From Candidatus Woesearchaeota archaeon (lineage in GTDB: Archaea > Nanobdellota > Nanobdellia > Woesearchaeales > DSVV01): 10,655 bases of DNA. The translations under genes and the position numbers were made by a program. The stretch's first letter is position 1. The number at the start of each line of letters is the position of its first letter. Below, piece by piece: positions 5,896-10,655 of this stretch. The notes beneath the pieces were generated by a model. It was not told where the DNA came from. It was given only the letters and a program-made list of their open reading frames with translations, and searched no databases. The stretch spans positions 1-10,655 of the forward strand of contig JAHFMP010000017.1 of assembly GCA_023267795.1 (NCBI GenBank), written 5' to 3'.

Positions 5896-7221
5896 TTGGT
5901 TGAGTTGAGTCTTATTGAAAATTTTGGTGTTGCACTTCTTCTTGGCCTCATTGTCGGTTTAGAAAGAGAATTCCAGCATCAAAAAGAAAAAGCAACTGAT
6001 TTTGCAGGAATACGAACGTTTATTCTCATTTCTCTTTTTGGATGGATTATCGGATTTCTCTCGTATCAAGAAAATTTTTACTCTCTTCTCCTTATCGGGA
6101 TTGCTGGAATGATTCTTTTCACCATAGCTGCATATCTTGCTGTTGTCTGGCGAGGAAAAGGAATTGGTGCAACAAGTGAACTCAGCGCAATGATTGTTTT
6201 TCTTTTAGGAATTCTCGTTGCATTGGGTTATATTCTAGTACCAGTCATTATTGCAATAGTAATGACTACTATTCTTTCCTACAAATATTATCTTCATCGC
6301 TTTGCACGGCAGCTTGAACTTGAAGAAGTTCATGCTGGCTTGAAATTAGGGATTATCTCTCTTGTTGTTCTTCCACTGCTCCCAAATATTGCATACTCTC
6401 CAACTGACATTCCTATTATCAGAGATATGATTAGTTTTTTTCCTGCTGTATACGATCTTCTTGCAGCAACGCAGGTTTTTAATCCTTTCAAAATCTGGCT
6501 CATGGTTGTTTTTATTTGTGCACTTTCTACTGTTGGTTACATACTGATTAAAGTCATTGGCGTGAAAAAGGGAATTGGACTTACTGGTGCAATAGGAGGA
6601 CTAGTTTCATCCACTGCTGTTACTAGTGCTCTCTCTGAAAGTTCAAAAAAAAGTAAATGGCACTATACTTTTGCATTTGGCGTTATTATTGCATGGACAG
6701 TCATGTTCTTCAGGGTTTTGTTTGTTACTTCTGTTCTTAACAAAGAAGTCTTTTCATCGCTCTTTGTAACACTTGGCCTTATGGCGTTTGCTTCTGCCAG
6801 CTGTGCTGTATATTTATCGTATCAACAAACTCCACAAGGTAAAAAACCAAAAACTGTTGTTGCATTTAATAGCCCTTTTGCCATGCTTCCAGCACTTAAG
6901 ATCGGTTTTTTCTTTGTTTTTGTCCTATTTATTTCTAAATTGTTACAAGCGCTGTTCGGAAACTCAGGAATTTATTTTGCAAGTGTGTTGACAGGATTTG
7001 CTGATGTTGATGCAATAACCATATCTATGGTGACACTTGCTTCAACTGGAGAAGTTTCTCTTTCTATCGCAGTTACAGCAATTACTCTTGCTGTTGCAAG
7101 CAATACAATCGCAAAAGCAGGAATTGCGTATTTATTCGGCGGCAAAGAATTTGCAAAAAAAATATTTATTTGTACCGGCATTATTTTAGCAGTCGGATTG
7201 CTGTCTGTGATGTTTTTATGA
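5896..7221 (+). CDS. MgtC/SapB-DUF4010 family membrane protein
   Basis: This 441-residue protein is almost entirely hydrophobic helices, about 10-12 membrane segments. The N-terminal part is MgtC-like: FGVALLLGLIVGLERE (10-25), then AGIRTFILISLFGW (37-50), with the conserved GLxxGxER and GxRT motifs. The C-terminal part (about 184-400) is a DUF4010 domain: GLTGAIGGLVSSTAVTSALS (228-247) and LTGFADVDAITIS (365-377), the hallmark G-G-x-x-SSTA and GxxDxDAhTxS motifs. The two-domain layout and length match the family. Members sit in the cytoplasmic membrane and are presumed transporters or channels, but no substrate is established; the MgtC link to magnesium is by name and not shown for this type. 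Translation should start at TTG 5896, set by the GAGGTG site. It appears to be a single-gene transcript. Confidence 0.88.
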   Translation: MVELSLIENFGVALLLGLIVGLEREFQHQKEKATDFAGIRTFILISLFGWIIGFLSYQENFYSLLLIGIAGMILFTIAAYLAVVWRGKGIGATSELSAMIVFLLGILVALGYILVPVIIAIVMTTILSYKYYLHRFARQLELEEVHAGLKLGIISLVVLPLLPNIAYSPTDIPIIRDMISFFPAVYDLLAATQVFNPFKIWLMVVFICALSTVGYILIKVIGVKKGIGLTGAIGGLVSSTAVTSALSESSKKSKWHYTFAFGVIIAWTVMFFRVLFVTSVLNKEVFSSLFVTLGLMAFASASCAVYLSYQQTPQGKKPKTVVAFNSPFAMLPALKIGFFFVFVLFISKLLQALFGNSGIYFASVLTGFADVDAITISMVTLASTGEVSLSIAVTAITLAVASNTIAKAGIAYLFGGKEFAKKIFICTGIILAVGLLSVMFL

Positions 7222-7274
7222 GGTCGAGTAATTTATTTTGGCCGAGTGGTAGACTTAATCTTCTAAACGAAAAA

Positions 7275-7282
7275 TTTATATA
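7275..7282 (+). promoter_or_regulatory. TATA box for vapBC operon
   Basis: TTTATATA preceded by a BRE-like CGAAAAA (7268-7274). The centre is about 27 nt before ATG 7305, giving a leaderless vapB transcript. It is nearly identical to the promoter of the other toxin-antitoxin pair (CGAAAAC then TTTATATA at 1712-1726). Confidence 0.75.
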
Positions 7283-7304
7283 TTTATTAGTTATATTTAC
7301 TAGT

Positions 7305-7562
7305 ATGGGTATAGCTAAAGTAACTAGAAATTATCAAGTAACAATTCCGAAAGATGTACGACGCATACATGAAATTAAGATAGGAGATACTGTTTTATTT
7401 GCAATTGAAGGAGAGAAAATCCATTTTATGAATATGGACAGAGACAAAATATTTGCGGAAATTGCAGGTTCATGGAAGGATAGTATTCGTGGAAGCAGTG
7501 TTGTATATGTCAAAGAGCTTCGTTCTGACTGGTCTAAGAGAACAAAAAGGATGGGATTATGA
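7305..7562 (+). CDS. vapB: VapB antitoxin, AbrB/SpoVT type
   Basis: This 85-residue protein begins with an AbrB/SpoVT swapped-hairpin DNA-binding domain (residues 2-42): MGIAKVTRNYQVTIPKDVRR, with the conserved V-x-x-x-x-Q-V-T-I-P-K, then KIGDTVLFAIEGEKI. Residues 45-85 form the toxin-binding tail with the usual ...YVKELRSDW..R ending. ATG 7305 is chosen because the domain starts there and the TATA box lies about 27 nt upstream; the frame stays open further 5' into the end of the DUF4010 gene, but that extension would precede the promoter. The stop overlaps the vapC start (ATGA). It should neutralise the VapC that follows and, by family behaviour, repress its own promoter as a complex. Confidence 0.9.
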   Translation: MGIAKVTRNYQVTIPKDVRRIHEIKIGDTVLFAIEGEKIHFMNMDRDKIFAEIAGSWKDSIRGSSVVYVKELRSDWSKRTKRMGL

Positions 7563-7927
7563 AAGTAGTGGATACAGATATATTTATTGATTTTTTTCGA
7601 GGATTTCCTGACGCTCTTCCGTATCTGCAACAGCATGCTGACCAGATTACCTTTTCTGCGGTGACAGAAGGTGAGCTTCTCTCTGGATCGATCTGCAATG
7701 ATAGCAAAGAAAGAGAAAAAGTATTTCATCTCCTCTCTCAGTTTGAAAAAATACCCGTCGATAATCCACTCATTCAAATCGCAGCAGACATACGAAGAAC
7801 CTACAATCTTGAACTTCCAGATGCAATTGTTGCTGCATCTGCACTTGTCACACAGTCTGTATTAATCACAAGGAATACACGGGATTTTCAAAAAATACCA
7901 AACTTGCAATTGGAGAAACCATATTGA
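7559..7927 (+). CDS. vapC: VapC toxin, PIN-domain ribonuclease
   Basis: This 122-residue PIN protein is close to the usual VapC length (about 125-140). The four acidic positions are visible: VVDTDIFIDFF (Asp5), VTEGELLSG (Glu39), LPDAIVAASAL (Asp88) and LITRNTRDF (Asp109). The family consists of Mg-dependent endoribonucleases, commonly cleaving tRNA or rRNA; the target here is not readable. It is coupled to vapB by a four-base overlap in the standard antitoxin-first order. It converges on the GNAT gene with six bases between the stop codons, so there is no room for a separate intergenic terminator. Its C-terminus resembles the VapC remnant at 1575-1736, which suggests several VapC paralogues in this genome. 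Confidence 0.9.
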   Translation: MKVVDTDIFIDFFRGFPDALPYLQQHADQITFSAVTEGELLSGSICNDSKEREKVFHLLSQFEKIPVDNPLIQIAADIRRTYNLELPDAIVAASALVTQSVLITRNTRDFQKIPNLQLEKPY

Positions 7928-7933
7928 ATCTTA

Positions 7934-8353
7934 TTATTTCATTTTCTTCTGCAAATAAATCTTTTTCCCCAATTCTTTAAACCCGCTGCTTTCATATAAT
8001 TTTCTCGCGGGAATATTTTCTTCTCGCACTGCAAGCTCGATAAGATGAAGCCCTCTTTTTTTGCACTCACTCTCTGCATATGCCAAAAACTGTTTTGCAA
8101 TCCCTTGCCTACGGGAGTCTGGAAGAATATACACCCTTTCCACATACAAGAATTCTCTTCCTGCCCGCTTCTTGTGCATGATGTCCATCTTTCCAATTAT
8201 TTTTCCCTCTTGTTCGCAGGCAATAATGAGATTTTTAGTTTCTTGGAAATTTTTGAGAGTGCTTGGTGTATCCATTCCCCAGTTTTCTGTTTTATGAAAA
8301 GAAATAATATCCAGATAGTCTTTCTCTGTTGCTTCGCGGAATATTATGTTCAT
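7934..8353 (-). CDS. GNAT family N-acetyltransferase
   Basis: This 139-residue protein fits a single GNAT domain. The N-terminus IIFREATEKDYLDI is the typical hxhRxAxxxDxxxI opening. LYVERVYILPDSRRQGIAKQ (69-88) holds beta-4 and the acetyl-CoA pyrophosphate loop R-R-Q-G-I-A (81-86). NIPARKLYESSGF (113-125) is motif B, with Tyr120 as the likely general acid, followed by a final strand ending YLQKKM. The acceptor (protein N-terminus, amino acid, small amine) cannot be told. A possible weak TATA-like A/T run occurs near 8376-8396 on this strand, but I do not assign it. The gene converges with vapC and is separated from the next operon by a long intergenic stretch. Confidence 0.88.
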   Translation of the reverse strand: MNIIFREATEKDYLDIISFHKTENWGMDTPSTLKNFQETKNLIIACEQEGKIIGKMDIMHKKRAGREFLYVERVYILPDSRRQGIAKQFLAYAESECKKRGLHLIELAVREENIPARKLYESSGFKELGKKIYLQKKMK

Positions 8354-8396
8354 TCTAGTATCAACTTTGGAAATTTTTCAAAAATATTTTTTCAGA

Positions 8397-8558
8397 TTAA
8401 TCAAGATGTTCATTCACTGCAGGTTTTAAAGAATCATACCTATTTTTGCTTAATACAGAGATGCTGATATTGCCATTATTATTTAAAAGTTGTTTTTTAA
8501 TTTTGAGAGTACCAAAAATAACAGCACCAATACGGACTGTGGTAGATAACGAATGATA
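8397..8558 (-). pseudogene. Unassigned coding-like fragment lacking a start
   Basis: On the - strand 53 codons are open between stops (8559-8561 and 8397-8399). The C-terminal part, GAVIFGTLKIKKQLLNNNGN then ISISVLSKNRYDSLKPAVNE and HLD, has the residue balance and hydrophobic/charged rhythm of real protein, unlike the Cys/Phe-rich shadow frames elsewhere in the window. It has no ATG or TTG, only a GTG near its end, so it cannot be a complete conventional gene. It may be the 3' remnant of a lost gene upstream of the GNAT gene. I do not recognise the family, and chance cannot be excluded. Confidence 0.3.
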
Positions 8559-8658
8559 TTATTTTAATTTATCATTCTTAAATTTATTTTTATTGAGAGA
8601 AAAATAATCAGTAGATTTTTGATAATGTAGAAGAAAGAACTAATTTTTATCATTCGTT
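8548..8658. repeat. 11-bp perfect inverted repeat, 89-base spacer
   Basis: AACGAATGATA at 8548-8558 has its exact reverse complement, TATCATTCGTT, at 8648-8658. An incomplete third copy (TATCATTC) lies between at 8570-8577. The left arm is directly preceded by an ACTGTGGTA copy (8536-8544), and the right arm is followed by an inverted copy of that element (TACCACAGT, 8686-8694), so two different motifs repeat in the same inverted arrangement. Confidence 0.6.
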
Positions 8659-8674
8659 TCCTATACCAGTTCGA

Positions 8675-8682
8675 TTTATATA
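8675..8682 (+). promoter_or_regulatory. TATA box for phosphatase/kinase operon
   Basis: TTTATATA lies about 50 nt before ATG 8730, so transcription should begin near 8703-8706, leaving a leader of about 25 nt. The BRE-side sequence (AGTTCGA) is less A-rich than at the other promoters. The palindrome at 8685-8713 covers the predicted start site. Confidence 0.6.
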
Positions 8683-8684
8683 TG

Positions 8685-8713
8685 TTACCACAGTTACGAT
8701 GGAACAGTGGTAA
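8685..8713 (+). promoter_or_regulatory. Palindrome over predicted start site, operator-like
   Basis: TTACCACAGTT (8685-8695) and AACAGTGGTAA (8703-8713) are inverted with one mismatch in 11 and a 7-base centre (ACGATGG). The element lies just downstream of the TATA box, where a bound protein would block RNA polymerase. A third copy of the half-site (ACTGTGGTA) is at 8536-8544. If transcription starts upstream of it, it could also fold as an RNA hairpin. Confidence 0.5.
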
Positions 8714-8729
8714 AATTTAAAAAGAGATA

Positions 8730-9611
8730 ATGATTACAGAGGGGATGAAAGAAATAAATGCTGAAGAGCTTCTTGAAGCAGTATTGCCCACGATTCTTCT
8801 GTATAGCGAGTATGTCCAAGCAATGCAGCCAGTGGCAAGAGTAGCGCTAAAAGGAGACGAAAGTGAAAACCTTGCATTACGGGTATTGACAGATGCAGAC
8901 CTTATCTTTCAAGAGGGAATTGCGAGGGAGCTTCTAAAGATACAAAAAGAAAAAGGATTAGGAATAGTATTTCTGCCAGAAGAAGAGTCCCCATATAATA
9001 ATCACTTTCCAAAAGAAGGAAGAATAAAGTTTGGTCTCGATCCCATTGATGGAACGCTCGTCTATGCAAATGGACACAAAACATTCTGTCATGTTGCATC
9101 TGTGTTTCAAGACGATAGATTAGAAGGTGCACTGGTTCATACCCCTATAGATCGAAGAATCTATTGTAGAACAAAAAACGAAACAAAGTTGTTGAAATAT
9201 AAAAATGGAATGATAAAAAGGCAAAGATTCTGTATTTCAGAAGGAAATAATATAGCATTAAGTCTTGATGTTCCAGAAGACGTGGAAAAAGAATTAAGAG
9301 ATCATGGTATAAATGTAATGCTTTTTGGAACAGAAAGAATAGGCGAAGAAATAGAAATAAATAGCATATTTCGTGGAGAGATTGGGGCGTTCTTCAAACA
9401 TCACGCAGCATATGTGGACTGGGGACCATTAGGATTTATAGCAGAAGGATCTAGCGCAAAAGTAACTGATTTTCAAGGAAATAAGATAGAACATAAATAT
9501 TGGAGAAGAAGTAATATTCCGGAAGGAACAATCCCTTCAATTATTGTCACAACAAACCCATGGATGCATGAGAAACTAGTAGAAACATTAGGAAGGTATT
9601 ATGTTAAATGA
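8730..9611 (+). CDS. Inositol monophosphatase-like phosphatase
   Basis: This 293-residue protein belongs to the Mg-dependent, Li-sensitive phosphatase superfamily (IMPase/FBPase/CysQ). Motifs in order: VLTDADLIFQ (52-61, the K/TxDxxhxx position), FLPEEES (81-87, metal ligands Glu84/Glu85), FGLDPIDGTLVYANG (101-115, Asp104 and Asp107 of DPxDGT), and YVDWGPLGFIAEGSSAKVTD (228-247, matching the family's WDxxAxxhhhxxaGGxhtD, here with Asp230 before Trp). The length is slightly above the usual 250-275. The substrate (inositol phosphate, fructose bisphosphate, PAP or another sugar phosphate) is not determined; the usual WDxAA is altered, so it is a divergent member. ATG 8730 is the first start after the promoter; ATG 8745 is possible. 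The TGA overlaps the kinase ATG, so the pair is coupled. Confidence 0.82.
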   Translation: MITEGMKEINAEELLEAVLPTILLYSEYVQAMQPVARVALKGDESENLALRVLTDADLIFQEGIARELLKIQKEKGLGIVFLPEEESPYNNHFPKEGRIKFGLDPIDGTLVYANGHKTFCHVASVFQDDRLEGALVHTPIDRRIYCRTKNETKLLKYKNGMIKRQRFCISEGNNIALSLDVPEDVEKELRDHGINVMLFGTERIGEEIEINSIFRGEIGAFFKHHAAYVDWGPLGFIAEGSSAKVTDFQGNKIEHKYWRRSNIPEGTIPSIIVTTNPWMHEKLVETLGRYYVK

Positions 9612-10582
9612 GAAAAGAATATCCCCAACAATTCTTACAACAAATTCTGAAGCGATATCCAAATAAAGGGCAAATCAAGAATTATTTTCTGTTCACTTCT
9701 GGATTTGAAAATTCAAATTACTATGTCAAGACAGAAAAAGAAGAATGCGTTATTAAAATATTTGACGGCATAAGCATGAAGAAAGAAAACATTCTATTTG
9801 AGATTGAGTTGATGATATTTTGTTCAAAAAATGAAATAAAAACACCAAAACTATTCTCAACAGTAGAAGAAAAGTGGTATGTAGAGCAAGAGGGAAAAAT
9901 AGCAATTGTAATGGAATACATCGCAGCAGAAAATTGTTTTAAGAAAACAATATCCGACAAGGTAATTGAACAAGTTGGAGAGCAAGCAGGAAAGATGGAT
10001 GTTTTGCTAAAAGAGTTTGAAGGGCGGATTGCACCAAGAAAAGAGTATGAGTGGGACATGCAGCATTTTCTTGAACTAGAGAAGGCAATTTTGCTACTCC
10101 CAAAAGAGTTTGACAGAAAACTGTTTCATAAGATATTTGAAGAATTTAGGGAGATAAAGCCGCAGTTTGATGCATTGCCAAAAACAATAATCCATAATGA
10201 CATTGCAGCGCATAACATCCTTGCAGATGATTCTTTGAGAGCAATCATAGATTTTAGTGATACCGCAGTAAGTTGCTACGTCCAAAATATAGCAGTATTT
10301 TTGTGTCAAACTGTTTTTAGTTATAACTGGAATCAGAGACAGGGAAGAATTTTTTTAGAAGCATATGAAAAGCAAAATCCACTTACAAATGAAGTGCATG
10401 CGCTTCTCTACAATCTCATTTGTGTGCGATATGGAACAATAATCATAGAGTTTAATAGATGGAATACTACGTATGGTGAAGATCCGCAAAGGAGTGAATA
10501 CATTGCAGATAATTATAATTTTTTGAAGCGATTCTTAGCAATGGGAAAAGAAACATTTGAAAGAAGTATAGGGCTATTATGA
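9608..10582 (+). CDS. APH/homoserine kinase II-like phosphotransferase
   Basis: This 324-residue protein has the aminoglycoside-phosphotransferase/ThrB2 fold signatures. FLFTSGFENSNYYVKTE (27-43) resembles the G-hENxNYxV opening of type II homoserine kinases. CVIKIF (47-52) carries the ATP-binding Lys50. IAIVMEYIAAENC (98-110) is the hinge. TIIHNDIAAHNILADD (193-208) is the Brenner catalytic loop with Asp198 and Asn203. IIDFSD (213-218) supplies the metal-binding Asp215. The length matches ThrB2 and related small-molecule kinases (choline, hydroxylysine, aminoglycoside). The true substrate is unknown: no threonine-pathway gene is near, so I do not call it homoserine kinase. It starts inside the stop codon of the phosphatase gene (ATGA), which suggests the two enzymes act on the same or linked metabolites. 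Confidence 0.82.
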   Translation: MRKEYPQQFLQQILKRYPNKGQIKNYFLFTSGFENSNYYVKTEKEECVIKIFDGISMKKENILFEIELMIFCSKNEIKTPKLFSTVEEKWYVEQEGKIAIVMEYIAAENCFKKTISDKVIEQVGEQAGKMDVLLKEFEGRIAPRKEYEWDMQHFLELEKAILLLPKEFDRKLFHKIFEEFREIKPQFDALPKTIIHNDIAAHNILADDSLRAIIDFSDTAVSCYVQNIAVFLCQTVFSYNWNQRQGRIFLEAYEKQNPLTNEVHALLYNLICVRYGTIIIEFNRWNTTYGEDPQRSEYIADNYNFLKRFLAMGKETFERSIGLL

Positions 10583-10607
10583 AACCCTCATCGAAAATAG
10601 AAAACCC

Positions 10608-10614
10608 TTAAATA
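10608..10614 (+). promoter_or_regulatory. TATA box for gene at right edge
   Basis: TTAAATA preceded by GAAAACCC. Its centre is about 26 nt before ATG 10637, the leaderless spacing. An earlier ATG at 10625 is followed at once by a stop (M-K-E-stop) and cannot start a gene. Confidence 0.6.
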
Positions 10615-10636
10615 CATCTAAATCAATGAAAGAATA

Positions 10637-10655
10637 ATGAAACCGAATCCCAGAA
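10637..10655 (+). CDS. Start of a gene running off the window
   Basis: ATG 10637 opens the frame MKPNPR and continues past the end of the window. It is supported only by the promoter placement. Too short to identify. Confidence 0.4.

Larger units (their letters stand above)
8354..8729. other. 376-base intergenic region with repeats
   Basis: No intact gene is visible on either strand. The left half holds the coding-like fragment at 8397-8558. The right half is very AT-rich and carries an inverted-repeat set (8536-8558 against 8648-8694), a palindrome at 8685-8713, and the TATA box of the phosphatase/kinase operon at 8675-8682. Confidence 0.6.

Noticed and set aside
7170..7304. 45-codon N-terminal extension of VapB
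   Set aside because: It overlaps the end of the DUF4010 gene and lies mostly upstream of the vapBC promoter; the AbrB domain begins at 7305.
9608..10582. Calling the kinase homoserine kinase or an aminoglycoside resistance enzyme
   Set aside because: Only superfamily motifs are visible and no threonine-pathway or resistance context is present.
10579..10611. Mini-ORF ATGA-overlapping the kinase stop
   Set aside because: It is only 10 codons, and the next promoter lies over its end; chance overlap is more likely.
1..10655. CRISPR arrays, insertion sequences, rRNA, complete tRNA, inteins
   Set aside because: I saw no regularly spaced repeats, transposase motifs, rRNA segments or complete cloverleaf, and the polymerase motifs are uninterrupted.

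Overview
The window looks archaeal. It is AT-rich, most genes start with ATG about 26-28 nt downstream of a TATA box with a purine-rich BRE-like flank (leaderless transcription), and it carries a surface protein of a type I associate with DPANN archaea. Frequent ATGA stop/start overlaps and two or more toxin-antitoxin modules also suit a small DPANN-like genome (Woesearchaeota/Pacearchaeota type). That assignment is inference; there is no rRNA or other marker gene here.

Left part (1-2530, + strand): a tightly packed run of a 5'-truncated unknown gene, a 37-codon stub of a HAD-family hydrolase, an intact class I SAM methyltransferase, and a second HAD-like 5' stub. The second stub runs into an antisense 3' remnant of a VapC/PIN toxin gene. 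Then comes an intact PIN toxin/UPF0175 antitoxin pair with its own leaderless promoter, ended by a pyrimidine-rich terminator-like tract. The region reads as a site of repeated rearrangement in which the methyltransferase and the newer toxin-antitoxin pair survive.

Middle (2556-7221): a full-length family B DNA polymerase on the - strand whose sequence resembles bacterial DNA polymerase II (E. coli polB) throughout. Its C-terminal tail is a PIP-box-like sequence where E. coli Pol II has its beta-clamp motif. It diverges from a predicted surface lipoprotein with an S-layer-like domain; the two share a short region with back-to-back leaderless promoters. Next is an MgtC/DUF4010 membrane protein with a TTG start and a strong Shine-Dalgarno site.

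Right part (7222-10655): a VapB (AbrB-type)/VapC pair, a convergent GNAT acetyltransferase, and a 376-base intergenic stretch holding an unassigned coding-like fragment and an elaborate set of inverted repeats. A translationally coupled inositol-monophosphatase-like phosphatase and APH/ThrB2-like kinase follow. The window ends at the promoter and first codons of another leaderless gene.

No complete new defence or mobile system is evident. The best leads are the Pol II-type polymerase with a clamp-motif swap, the repeat cluster at the promoter of the phosphatase/kinase operon, and the layered gene remnants at 365-1736.
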